A DNA stretch of 64,000 bases from Euptelea pleiosperma (GCA_035048495.1 CM068545.1:14591702-14655701), one strand, 5' to 3'; shown: positions 1 to 10,978, counted from the first letter of the stretch. Notes: generated by a model not told the origin, from the sequence alone. Made by a program: numbers and translations.

Positions 1-1000
1 ATTTCACTTGCACCCACAACTCCCAACAAACACTTGGTAAATACCAAACCATCAATATTCTTCAAGTACTCATCTGTTGATAGTTGATACTATCCCAAAA
101 GGTTGAACCAGATTTTGATCTGGTAAACACCCCTTGTTACATTTGTCAGTTACAATGTAACTCTCATCGACCCCATTGGCAGGCACAACATGATTTTCTT
201 TGATCCCATCTTCATCAAAGACTGGATTTTTGGCAAGACTAAACCCATTACCATCATCCTCAATAAAGACTGAACCACTATTGGAGTTGAGTTGCTGATC
301 TTCCTCTTCAATCAAGCATTCGACAAAAAGAGGTTTGCTATCCATGTCTTTAGAGACTTGTCAACTCCCTCTCCTACAATATCATAGACAACTTCCTTGT
401 CTAGGGTGAGAGTGTCTTCATCATCATCTTTGTTGTGTTCGCATCATAGAACCTAGTCAAAGCCAGGTCCATCATCGAAGATAAATTGGCCGTCACATCT
501 TCTATCACCCCTTCTACGCCGTAGATTGTTACACTATCAAAGATGGGGCCATCATCACCTTTAAAGACTCCTCATCAAAGATCCAATTGTTGTCAAAGTC
601 AAACCAAACAATGTCTTCCTCCAACCCTTCATCAAAGATTGGTAGGACATTCCATTTAACAATGTTAATAAGGTTTTTCTTGCACTGCTTCCACTAGATC
701 CAATTCTCAAATCGCATCAAATAGTTTTTATTTTATTTTATAAGTGCATCAAATAGTTATATGCCTTTCTCTTCAAACTTTGGTGCAGGAGCATCAAGTG
801 CTCACCTTTTAGAGTACTCTTTGTTCTGAGGGCTACAAGAACCTTTCAGAGTTATTAGATGGAGTCTCTCGGCTTGCTTCCGTAACTTCTCAACCCGTTT
901 TCTAACTTTAAGAATAGCATCCATGGTCAAGAACTCAATTTGTCGTCTTCCTCATGCTCGCATGCCACTCCTTGGTTGTGATAATACAAAGACTTTGGGC
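1..1000 (-). other. Degenerate acidic coding-like region
   Basis: The - strand shows interrupted reading frames rich in Asp, Glu and Phe-Asp-Glu motifs (for example a 91-aa frame at 345-70, and an upstream frame with an IFDE-type repeat near 660-480). Stops and frame changes break it into pieces and no conserved domain can be named. Acidic linkers of this kind occur between gag and protease in some plant Ty3/gypsy elements, so a decayed retroelement is one possible origin, but this is a guess. No functional gene is supported. Confidence 0.2.
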
Positions 1001-2239
1001 TCGTCATTAGCATCATGACGATATGTGGCAGGCATAAATTGGACACCATCTAACCCTGATCAGGTGAAAAGCTAGTGTAAATAATGTACTAGGATGCCCC
1101 TAAATTACACTAAATCATAGCATTTTTTGTACTTCAAGATGGTGGGAGATCGCTTCCATCCTCACTATCACATTGACATATGGTATGTTCAAATCAGATG
1201 TCGATTGGTCTATGATCGAATGAAGGTACTAGGATGTACACCGTAATGCGATGCTCTTGCACACATTGGAGCATGACATTCTTTCTCTTTAGGGTTAGGA
1301 GGATGAACAATCTCGATCTTATGATTCCGTTAGTCTAGATTTGGTCCAAATTGGAACTCAATGGGGCACGGAATAATTTTAATATACAGGCACACCTACC
1401 CAGAACCCTACTGTGGTGTATTAAATAGGTACGTTACTTCTCTTCTTTTCGTTTTGTGTGTGTGGTGGTGGCAGCGAGTCCATACTCCCAACCAACTCAC
1501 ATGCTCTTTTTCTTCTTTTTTTCACTAAGTAGTTTGGAACCGCAGTTCATTGAGATTCGGCTTGGTTCAAAGCCACGTTTCAGGCTGGTTCGACGAAGCC
1601 TTGCTGATGGGCTGGCGCGAGCGAGCTTGATGATAGGTGGACTGGCAGCTAGTAGACCACCCAACAAGTGGGCTGGTTGCTAGTGGGCCTCATTAGGGAC
1701 CTGACTGGGATAGTAACTTAAGCCCAAAGAACCAGCAGTATTGGTCCCGAAAATAATTATAAAGCCCTCAAAAGGACTCCTTCGTTGAACTCTTGCAGGT
1801 GGGGTTTGGTTCCAAACTCTAGACCCAAAACTGACTGGTGTTGGGGCATGGCCGGCCACAGGCAATGAGCAGTGTGCCGACACAGATTCTGTTGCTCAAA
1901 AATGGCCAAAAAATGCGTCTAATAGCTAATTTTCATGCACTTTGGGGACTGTTTTTCACCCCAAGAAACTGATGTATGGGAGCTTGATGGTGGTGCTAAT
2001 GGCAGGGCGTCCAGTAGCCTTTGGAATAACCTTGAAACCCAATTTTCTTCACCAGATTTTTGCGGGCTTTGCTAACTCCTATAAAAAAGAAAATATTCAC
2101 CTAAAAATAGTGGAAGAAAATGGCAATAACAACGCGAAATCATGGTTCAAATCGCGCACCTAAGAAGAAGGATCAGAACTTGCTCTAATAGCAAAATTGG
2201 TGGAGATGAGCGCAAAAAGGAAAATAGAGAAAATATGAG
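1001..2239. other. Intergenic, unidentified repeat-like DNA
   Basis: No supported gene. Short frames lack domains or coding signals. Around 2160-2210 the text resembles the primer-binding neighbourhood of a - strand copia-type element (a degenerate form of the complement of TGGTATCAGAGC), but no flanking LTR could be delimited. Confidence 0.25.
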
Positions 2240-2425
2240 AAAATTAGTGTGTGTGTGTGTGGAATTAGTGTGTGTGTGTGTGTGTGTTATTGGTGGGATC
2301 CCTGCACAAGACTAAATGCAGCAGCAGAACTTTGGTTATTGGTGGCGTGTGTGCGTGTTATTGGCGGGATCCCTGCACAAGACTAAATGCAGCAGCAGAA
2401 CTTTGGTTATTGGTGGCCTGCTGCA
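2240..2425. repeat. (GT)n microsatellite and 71-bp tandem duplication
   Basis: A GT-rich tract (about 2247-2287) runs into two near-identical 71-bp copies. The phrase GTTATTGG starts at 2286 and again at 2357, and both copies share the stretch beginning GGATCCCTGCACAAG. The open frames here are a by-product of the duplication. Confidence 0.75.
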
Positions 2426-3468
2426 ATACCAAACACTTCGGAGCGCAACTCAATGGATCCTCACCATCGACCTGATACAAAGAGCTCTACAAGATTCTTC
2501 AAACATAAAATTTGATCCAAAAAACTTTTTTTCTTCCAACGAAGAGTGTCTTTTATAATTCTCTTGGTTAATTACAACCATTGGATCCCTCCAAGCCCTA
2601 CACTTTTAGGAAAAGACAATAATACCATTAAGAAATAAATTTACAAAATACCCATAAGAGAACCCAAAAATACCAACAATGCTTTCTTCTTTCCCAGAAT
2701 GGATCAGACTGATTTTGCAAAACAAGGGACCCCTGAGTATGATCTACACCAAAAAATTATTAATTTTTAAAAGTCCAACACATATTTCACAGATCCATAA
2801 TCACCAGCAGTTCACCGAGACACTGACACATACGCTAAGCTCTAAACTCGCAATTGTCTTTTTTTCCATTTCTTTTCAAAAAAATTCATCTTTTCAGAAG
2901 AAAAAAAAAATTTATTACAGAAACTATGATGACAATATATATTGCCAAACCTACAATGAGAAGAAATTGTATGTATCTTTAAGTGGAAATGTTCAAAACT
3001 TTTATATCCGAGGACAAATTTATTGAAAAAATAATACTGAAAAGACAAAGTGACTGGATTAGTGTGGAGAGCTGATGATTTCCTTCAATGTTTCTAATAA
3101 ACTGGTAATAAGACGTAATGTTCATCCAAAAAAAACATTTTTTTCTCGGAAAAAAAAACCTCTATAAACACTTGCGCAAAAAAGTGGTACTAATAGTTAA
3201 AAAAAAAAAAAAAATTTAAGTGGTTTGATTAACAAATAAAAAATAAAAAACTCTCAACCCCCCATTGAAATCATCGGCTGCCACCATCTTCGACCATCCC
3301 TCTCTCCGGTTCGTGTCGGTGCTCGGGTCAATCCTCATTTTTTCAATTTTAATAACTAGAAGGCACACAAGATTGATTTAGCTTAAAAAAATCAGATAAA
3401 TTCAATTTTTTCATACAATAGTGTGTCATTCACAAAAATTGTTAAACCTATACATGAAAACCAAAAAT
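2426..3468. other. AT-rich intergenic DNA, no gene seen
   Basis: Homopolymer A and T tracts dominate (for example 3199-3215). Frames of up to 115 aa here are low complexity and show no domain. Nothing functional is supported. Confidence 0.4.
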
Positions 3469-3645
3469 CTAAGAAACAAAGGGATTGTTTTTTTTGTTTT
3501 GTGGTGGGCGGGGGGCGGAGTTCAGGAAACGGACCTTGTGGTGCGAGTCTCGATCTTCAAACATATCGTACGGGGAAGATCCGCCGTGATCACCTCCTTT
3601 GTAGCCCTCACCATTGCGGTCGTACCGGCCATCGTAACCAGACAT
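3469..3645 (-). pseudogene. Gly/Tyr-rich gene fragment with plant-type 5' leader
   Basis: Reading leftward from the ATG at 3645, a 58-residue frame begins MSGYDGRYDRNGEGYKGGDH, a Gly/Tyr/Arg-rich start typical of plant RNA-binding proteins. It drifts into Pro- and Asn-rich sequence and stops at 3469. Upstream of the ATG (about 3660-3715) lies a leader-like stretch with AGGGTTTT and the telo-box AAACCCTAA, a motif common in promoters and leaders of plant translation-related genes. No downstream exon was found, and the frame runs into an A-rich tract. It could be a decayed first exon, a captured gene piece, or a truncated retrocopy. The parent family was not identified. Confidence 0.35.
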
Positions 3646-4037
3646 TCTTGGCTCGAATCGGAAAACCCTAACCCTGGGCCTAGACTCGGTTATGCCTACG
3701 AGAGAACCCTAATTCTTCGGTAAGTGTAACTTTATTCACACTAGTAGTCGACCTATCAATTCTGTAAAAAGGCAGTTTAGCTGAAAACCGGGAAATGAGA
3801 TAAAATGGTTCGAATAAAGGGAAAACAGGTGCCCATAGGGGGTCTGTTTGGACGTAATCAAATGATAGCCAAACAACATTTTGGCAAGAACTGGTAGTGG
3901 CCATTAGCATCTTTGGAGTTGGAATTTGGACTTGGTTCCCCAAGCTGGGCCAAGCCCTGGATCTTCAGGATCTGTTCTGGTCCATTTGGAAATCTGGACC
4001 AGCAAGGGTTTCCAGTCAGGAAAAATCCATGATGTAA

Positions 4038-4401
4038 CCAAAATTTTGACACAGAAGTCTCTCAAATTGCCACGTGGCCTACTCTTTTGACCCACTGACC
4101 TATAAAAGTTTGGCCTACAGATTGGTGGACCTATACACCAAAGATCCATGTGATTGGTGGTTTCTAACTGTTGGATTTGAGCAATTTTTCATCTTGGGCT
4201 TCAAGAACAGACCTCTAGGTTGGTTCCAAGCCCATGATGAAAAAGTACTCAAATCAAAGCCCAAGATGAAAAATTGCTCAAATCCAACAGTTAGAAATCA
4301 CCAATCACATGGATCTTTGGTGTGTAGGTCCAACATGGTGCAGTGGGCTCAAAAGAATGTGCCACGTGACAATTTGAGGGACTTCTGTATCAAAATTTTG
4401 A
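4038..4401. mobile_element. MITE with very long near-perfect hairpin
   Basis: Terminal inverted repeats start CCAAAATTTTGACACAGAAG at 4038 and match the complement of the right end at about 4360-4401, each carrying CCACGTGG or a one-base variant. Internally, 4139-4201 pairs with 4256-4319 with one mismatch in about 63 bases, around a loop of about 54 bases. It belongs to the wider inverted-repeat family seen throughout the window. A target duplication was not clear. Confidence 0.75.
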
Positions 4402-5600
4402 TACATATTTCTATTCCTCCAGTCACCAGCGTACGTTCAAGGTGAAACCCATGAACATGTGGGCTCGACCTCATTTTTTTTCGTCTCCATTTTTGGTATT
4501 TATACCTTTGGAGCCCAAGAAACAGGCGGCTTTCATTTTCTTAAGTGAACAAGTTCACTAATGATCACGGTCGTGGATCTCGAGAATCCAACGGTGGTTG
4601 TAAGTGCTGAGCTGGCATTCACTATTCACTTTTTGTCGAAGCACAACCACCGTTGTCGGAATCCACGTCCGAGAACATTAGTGCAAAAAATAAAGCTTAC
4701 ATCCACTTCTTACATTGGTGGTGGAGCCACACATAAAGATCATGTTGGACAATCCAATCGCACATGCGCTGTCCTCGCAATGTTCATCATCATCATCACC
4801 AAAAATTAAACAATTCTAGTGTTACTAACCTTATGAAAAGTTGACCTATAGTATCGGTTAAAGCGGGTGGTTTGGATATTTAAAATTCAAGTCCGGCTTT
4901 TTATGAAGTTGGAAATGTTGGAATAGACTCAATTTTTTTTTGTGAAGATTGTCTCCGCGCGCGGTATGAACAACATGCTACGCAATTTGATTGGCCAACA
5001 TTATCTCTATGTCAGCCCCGCAACCTGATGTACAGTGGATCTAGGTATATCCTAACTCATCTCATATTTTTTGGGTCGACAACATGAATCTTATTTCACC
5101 ATTCAACTGATACATGGAGCACCATACATTCAAAGACAAGTATATAAAATTACATTGTATTATACTAACACCCCCCACTCCTCCCTTCCTCATGCAAGTT
5201 GATTGAATCCTATTTTGTTGTCCTTATCTGGAGGAATATGGAGAAATCAAGGGAAGAAGATGAAGACATGGAGCTTTGTCAATGGTAGAAAGTAACCAAA
5301 ATGATGGGACCTGAACTGACCGAACAACAACTGGGAAAACAAATACATTGGTGGCGTTTGCATTGGCAATCCGTTGCAGAGTACTGGAGATCATGGTTGG
5401 AATATAATCCTTGACAAATCCTTTTAAAGGGAAGGAGCTTCAAGCTCTCTACAAATTATTTTTTTTCTTAAAATAGACAAAAACTTGCATTCAGAGAAAA
5501 ATGGCCAGGTAAAATGGTGAAGTTCGTACTATAAAATAGTATACTCATATGATTGTGCTCATTTTGATCATAAGCATTCTAGGGTTTTCATGAGAGCTCT
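4402..5600. other. Intergenic, fragments of inverted repeats
   Basis: 4525-4685 contains a short inverted repeat: CCAACGGTGGTTGT pairs with the complementary ACAACCACCGTTG around 4587-4660. Similar palindromes occur at 15480-15595 and 21440-21700. The rest shows no gene. No transcript-like structure was found. Confidence 0.4.
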
Positions 5601-6054
5601 AGAGATTCAACTAGTATACTCATAGGAAGTGGTCAATCATACAAATTTGTGTAGTACCCTTAACAATCATACAAACAACTTGTTCTCCCATTAAAATTAG
5701 ATCATTGGATCTTCAGTCATATAAATTGGGATTCCATTGTTAGTGATTCATTTATCTATAGGCTTTAGTCCCTTCCTCTCGATGTTCTTAGAACTAGCTC
5801 TCTAGTTAATTCTTTTGTTAAATAATTTGTAAGCACAATGAATGAAATAGAAAGAATAGGCTTAGCCGTAGTAGTATATCCACTAAAAAGTTTTCAATCA
5901 TTCTACTTGCTCACTCGGTTTATTTAAAACTATAAATTCTGATTTCATAATTTATGATTATGCAGGTTTGCTTGATTGACTTCTAAGATATTGCAACTCA
6001 TCTTAATAGTGAATACATAACCATTTGTTGACTTCGATTAATCTAAATTCAAAA

Positions 6055-6876
6055 GGTCAGGCTCTGTTGACAGTCCTAAAATGACAGGATTCTGTACAAG
6101 ACACAATATACGCCATGTGAACACTCTTGGAGGACTCTGACCGTATGGATGTTTGACCAATCCCTAGGTGGACCTACAAACCAACATTCAGGTGGCGTTT
6201 GGTAAAACTTTTTTTCAGACCTTAAGTCTGAATCAGCTGAAATTAAGTAATTTTGGTGATTAAGTTGCGTTTGGTAAACAACTTAATTTCAGCACTTACT
6301 ACCAAATTCAAGGAAAAAAAGACAAAAGTTAAAAGTGACCCAGCCTTCACTTTTTGCAGTAAGTGAATGGATCTTTAAAAAAGATTCTTTGATTCTTTTT
6401 TAGTACCAACAATGCCCTTTTTTTAAACCTTTCTCTTTTAAAAGCTTACGAAAGTATCTTAATAAATATTTCAAAATACCCACAATGCCCTTGACTTAAT
6501 TTTAAAACTTAAGACCTTAGCCAAACAACCTAATTCAGACATAAGTCATTAAGCTACTAGATCTTAAGCACTTTAAGCTTTTAGATTTGATAACTTAATT
6601 TACCAAACGCCAACTTAGTCTGATTAGTAATTTTTATATGTTGGATTGGACTTATGTTCATGGGTTGATCTCAACTGTGGGAATTTTAGCAGTATTTGAG
6701 GTACAAAGATCCAATGCCTAGAAATCACTAATCAGGCTACATTTTGGTTCGTATGTCCACCTAGGGATTGGCCAAACATCCATAAGGTTAGAGTCCTCTA
6801 AGAGTGTGCCATGTGGGACATATTTGTGTCCTGTACAGAATCCTGTCATTTTAGGGCTGTCAACGGAGCCCGACCC
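6055..6876. mobile_element. MITE, GTCGGGCTC-type ends, 10-bp target duplication
   Basis: Ends are GGTCAGGCTCTGTTGACAG at 6055 and the complement of GGGTCGGGCTCCGTTGACAG at 6876. The host sequence AAATTCAAAA is repeated directly on both sides (6045-6054 and 6877-6886). The interior carries the shared MITE core (CCGTATGGATGTTTG, then CCTAGGTGGACC, and its inverted copy). It is inserted in the copia remnant and is itself split by another element at 6191-6613. Confidence 0.8.
6191..6613. mobile_element. Nested MITE, GGCGTTTGGTAAA ends
   Basis: Begins GGTGGCGTTTGGTAAA and ends TTTACCAAACGCCAAC, and interrupts the core of the surrounding MITE between CAACATTCA and GTCTGATTAG. The body is AT-rich with repeated AAGTTT and TTAAG motifs and no coding capacity. 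The ends resemble hAT or PIF/Harbinger non-autonomous elements. The target duplication is not clean, so the superfamily is uncertain. Confidence 0.65.
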
Positions 6877-7629
6877 AAATTCAAAATCTAGTTAACATTG
6901 TTGTATTTTTCTAATATAACATTATAATGAACACCATAGCCTAAAGTATATTTTCGATATTTCAATATTTTAATTAGCGTATCCCCATAATCTCACCCTA
7001 AATTGTTTGTGTATTTACTAAGTCTGCCTACATTATAGGCTATGTCTCACCTAGTGCAGTTCATTTGGTACATAAGGCTTCCTATTACTCTAGAGTATTT
7101 AAGCTGAGATACACCTTCTCGTGTTTTTTTAGACTATAGTTTAAATCAATTGATATTATAATTAGATGACTTTAATATTTATGAAATTTTCTAAATATCT
7201 TTTTCATGTAATGTGATTGGATTAAAGTTATTTTTTGTGTTTTTAATTATTTTAATTCCTAAAATGACATCCATATCACAAAGATCTTTCGCTTCTAAAT
7301 TCTTTATTGAATTTTTTTTTTATGTTTCTAACCATTTTTAAAATTTATAACAATGATCAGCATATCATTGATATAAAAATAAATAATTATATTATAATCA
7401 TTATTAAATTTAGTATACGTATTTATTATCCGCTTCATTATTTTATAATCATTTGACATTATCACTTTGTCAAAAAAAATTATGACCTTGTTTAGAGTTT
7501 TGAGATCATAAAAAGACTTTTAAAATCTAAATAAATTCATTTCTACACTCTGAATTGAAAATTCTTCAAATTAGTCCATATAAACATTTTCTTCTAGTTC
7601 ACCATTTACAAATGTAATTTGTACATATA

Positions 7630-7801
7630 CTAGTGGGTGCCCCGTGCCATCGGCACTACTCGACAAAGAATTTGCCAAAATCAAGTGAGTGGCGGAGATC
7701 CACCGTCCATTTGGGGGACGATTTGATCTCGGCCCTTCTTTGTTGATGCTTATAAGAGGAGGTATAAGTAGGGAGACAACCAATGTGTTTTGTTATATAG
7801 A
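7630..7801 (-). mobile_element. Helitron-like short element
   Basis: On the - strand it starts TCTATATAACAAAACA (7801) and ends CACCCACTAG (7630), followed by T. Next to the 3' end is the imperfect hairpin GTGCCGATGGCAC. TC start, 3' hairpin and CTAG end are Helitron hallmarks, and there are no terminal inverted repeats. About 172 bp, non-autonomous. Confidence 0.65.
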
Positions 7802-8454
7802 ATAGTAAATGGCCCATGACCATGACACTCTCTATCTAACCATCCACATTAGATGGATGGATAAGATAAGATAATACAACTGAGTTGTCTTGATATATGC
7901 GTGGGTGGCCCGTGCCCGCGGCACTTTCCAACAAAGTGTTTGTCAAAATCGGGTGGGAGTTAATCTCAGTCATCGATATGAAGCATAGTGGATCTCAACC
8001 ACTCATTATTGAAGCCATATAAGATAAGAGGGGAATAAGAAAACCATAAAATTTTCGTTAAATTCTATTTTTCTTTTTTAATTTTAAATTTTAAAATTTG
8101 AATTTCAGCACCACTTTTTTCCGTTAAAATCATTAAAATCCGTTAAAATTTATTTTTTTTCATTTTTGCCCCTGGCCGTTTCAATCTGTTTTAACGGTAA
8201 CACACCCCTCTCGAGGCATAAAAAGTGGGGCTCCTGAGCTTGACCCTTGGTCTATATGTAAATCCAACCCATTTCATTCCTTATACGTTGGTAAATAGTA
8301 GGTGACCCCATGCCCACAGCACTCATCGACAAAGCGTTTGTCAAAATTGGGTGTGAGTGGTTGAGATCTACCGTCCATTTGGTGTGATAAGATTTTGGCT
8401 ATCCTTTATGAAGCCAGATAAGAGGGGGAGACAACCGTCCTGTTTTGTTATATA
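7802..8454 (-). mobile_element. Run of two or three degenerate Helitron-like units
   Basis: Further copies of the same ends follow directly. A 3'-like end lies at 7803-7835. A hairpin-bearing end sits at 7903-7925 (GTGCCCGCGGCAC when read on +), and another end at about 8298-8325. The 5' start TCTATATAACAAAACAGG lies at 8454. Between them, 8050-8220 contains an AT-rich block ending in a TTTTAACGGTAAC motif that recurs in the Helitron-like units at 48.3-48.9 kb. Confidence 0.55.
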
Positions 8455-8956
8455 GATTTGGTGGATTTTTAAATTGTATATAGAGACTATTGCAATTAAA
8501 ACACAAATTAAAATTATCCTCATTACATGCGAATACATATATATCAGAATGAAGTCTATATATTCTTTATGTTTATATCATTTAACTACCAATCTAGCTT
8601 TATATTTATCTATTAGCCCATCAACTTTTAATTTATTTCTAAAAATCCACTTTCATCGTATTATTTTTCTATCTGAAAGTAGGTTTACAAGTTCCCAAGT
8701 CCTATTAGACATTATGGATTCAATTTTACTCTTAATTAATTATCTTTCAAATAAAACTACATTTGGAGAGGAACAGGAAAGGAATGAGGATGTCCTCTCT
8801 CACCTTTTGTTTTACTCCCCGAGCAACAAATGTGGTAAGGCTAAAATTTTTTTGTATCCTATGATTTGGACGGATGTTCTTCCCTCTTAGCTGGATCCAA
8901 TTGTTTCTTGTGAAGGATCTGCAGCTGAAGAGTGGCAGTTTGTTTTTTGTAGAGAA

Positions 8957-9339
8957 CTAGCAAATGGCCAGTGCCCACGATAGTATCCGACAAAAGCATT
9001 GCAAAAATTATAGTCAAACGATACAATGGATTGCAACACACATGGACAAAAAATGAAAAAAAAAATGGGAAAATAACGAATATTCATTGATTTCTCTTTA
9101 TGTTTAATGGGAAAATAACGAAGTACTTGGAATCCCACGATTGAGGAAACCCTAAACTCCTCACTATCTATTGCGCGTAGGGGTCAAATGAGGGAGTGAT
9201 CGAATAAATGAGGGGGATTGAGTGGCTGAAATTTGACCGTACAATTATATGGATGGATTTGATCTTAACCACTCTTTATCTTATGAAGCCGGATAAGATA
9301 AGAGATAAAACAACTGAGCTGTTTTGTTATATATATAGA
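8957..9339 (-). mobile_element. Helitron-like element
   Basis: On the - strand it starts TCTATATATATAACAAAACA (9339) and ends at CTAG (8957-8960) after a degenerate GTGCCCAC-type hairpin. The interior shares the GGTTGAGATCAAATCCATCC-type segment with the units in the TFIIIC gene intron. No coding capacity. Confidence 0.55.
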
Positions 9340-9570
9340 TGAGGACGAGGATGTAAAACAATATTACTACAAAAAGAAGCAAGAAGATCAATCAGACTGT
9401 TCAATTGGTGCGAGGGACCCATTGATTAGACTGTTCATAAGTTCTTAGCTTCAATCAACAAGTCCTCTTCATATATACCATTTTTACGACCCCCACTACC
9501 ATACAATTATATTAGGGTAACAATCTGAAATGGTTGCAATCCACCACCATCCAGTACCCATGACCTCCAA

Positions 9571-9831
9571 TAGGGGCGTAAATGGTCCGGCCAGGCCATA
9601 AGCTAATATCCCAAGCCCAGGCCAAGCTCTCGGCCCTTAGGTGTGGAGGGACATGGACTGCGGGCTGGGGTGGGGTGTCCAACGATCAAATCTACGACTG
9701 TTGACAGAAAAAAGAGGGGGAATTCAATTGTGCGGGCTGGCAGCGGGTTGGACTCTAAAATGCCAAGCCCAGACCTTTAAAGGAAACGGGCCGGGCCTGT
9801 CTTGGGCTCACGGGTAAGATTTACACCCCTA
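9571..9831. mobile_element. hAT-type MITE, TAGGGGCGTAAAT ends
   Basis: Ends are TAGGGGCGTAAAT at 9571 and ATTTACACCCCTA at 9831. The flanking 8-mers ACCTCCAA (9563-9570) and ATCTCTAA (9832-9839) agree at 6 of 8 positions, differing by C-to-T transitions, as expected of an aged 8-bp hAT target duplication. The interior is unusually GC-rich, with repeated GGCC and GGGCC motifs. About 261 bp, no coding capacity. Confidence 0.65.
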
Positions 9832-10274
9832 ATCTCTAACAACCAACTGCATTAGACGGTTAAGTGTACAGATTGTTTGCTACTTCGAGATCTGTTTTTT
9901 GCAACCTCTTATCGTAAAGGCAACTTTAATCATGTTTTAAGGGGCACCATTACGGAGTTACCACACTCAGCTAGAAGCCTAGAACGGTTGAACCTGAACA
10001 GACCTCCGCACCGCTCCGTTTGTCCACTTTTATAGTTTCCACACACAGGCCCTAAAACCAGAGTTGTAAGACACTAAGACCCCGACCCAGACTGGCCGGT
10101 TGAATTCGTGAACCAATCCAACAAATGGTCGGGTCAGCATTGAGCTAGAAAAAAGAAAAAAAAAAAAATCAATTTTCAGTTATTTAAAAAATAAAAGCAG
10201 AAAAATCTAGACGGGCCATCCATCTTATGAAGCGGTTGAACCGGTCAGGCTTCCCGGGGGTAAATAACCGGGTT
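9832..10274. other. Intergenic, no gene seen
   Basis: Mixed-composition DNA with no supported frame, repeat boundary or RNA gene. Confidence 0.35.
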
Positions 10275-10585
10275 CACCAAAATGCCAAGTGGAGCACTCT
10301 TTCGTCTCCACTGACGCCATGGATGTTTACCTTACCCCACCCCTTGGTGGAACTACACATCAAAAATCAGCTTGATTGGTTATTTTAGGCTTTAGATTTG
10401 TGTACCTAAAAAAAACTCAAATCTAACGGCTACAGTTTACTTCATCAAAATGTTCAAAATTGACGGTTAGAAGTCATCAATCAAGCTGCTTTTTGGTGAA
10501 GGTCCACCAAGAGGCAGGCCAAACATCCATACATCATTAATCCAAAAAAAATAAAAGTTGCCGCGTGGCATTTTGAGAGGGGCAC
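10275..10585. mobile_element. MITE, CCAAAATGCCAAGTGG variant ends
   Basis: A diverged copy of the inverted-repeat family. The left end, with CCAAAATGCCAAGTGG, pairs with GCCGCGTGGCATTTTG at the right. The interior has the AAAATCAGCTTGATTG core and its inverted partner AATCAAGCTGCTTTTTGG. Boundaries are approximate. It lies about 25 bp from the next MITE. Confidence 0.6.
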
Positions 10586-10610
10586 TTCAAACAAGGGGAC
10601 CGCAAACTTG

Positions 10611-10969
10611 GAGTAAAACTTCCGTCACATCAGGTTGTGACAATACGAGCAACGGGGTACATTATTAGAGGGCACTGACCGTATGGATGTTTGGCCAGTC
10701 CCTCGGTGGACTTGCAAACCAAAAATCAGCCTGATTAGTGATTTACAATCTTTGGATCTTTGCACCCAAATAAGGCTCAATAATGCTCAAATTCCTACGG
10801 TTAAAATCAACCCAAGAAAAAAACTTCAATCCAACGCTTAGAAATCACTAATCAGGCTGATTTTTGATTTGCAGGTCCACCGAGGGACTGGACAAACATC
10901 CACACGGTCAGCGTACTCTAATAGTGTGCCACACGGCTCGTATTGTGGGTTGTAACCGAAGTTTTACTC
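10611..10969. mobile_element. Mutator-like MITE, GAGTAAAACTTC ends, 9-bp TSD
   Basis: A clean family member. It begins GAGTAAAACTTCCGTCAC and ends GAAGTTTTACTC, with the host 9-mer GCAAACTTG directly repeated at 10602-10610 and 10970-10978. The interior is a long palindrome: TCAGCCTGATTAGTGATTT near 10727 pairs with the complement near 10845-10868. No coding capacity. A 9-bp duplication with long inverted ends is typical of Mutator-like elements. Confidence 0.88.
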
Positions 10970-10978
10970 GCAAACTTG

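Larger units (their letters stand above)
5660..7560 (-). pseudogene. Decayed Ty1/copia pol (reverse transcriptase to RNase H end)
   Basis: Read on the - strand through stops and frameshifts, successive pieces match copia reverse transcriptase. A YINDMLII form of the catalytic YVDDML motif lies near 7360, then DVILGIKIIKN near 7260. CTR*DIAYNVGRLSKYTNN lies near 7050-6985, then KYTLGYGVHY near 6940. After the MITE inserted at 6055-6876 the C-terminal tail resumes near 5870-5740 (LTRELVLRTSRG followed by INESLTMESQ). Many in-frame stops show it is dead. LTRs were not identified. The interrupted order shows the MITE landed after the copia insertion. Confidence 0.7.

Noticed and set aside
74..345. 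91-aa - strand frame as a real gene
   Set aside because: No domain, no convincing leader or splice structure, and neighbouring coding-like text is broken by stops.
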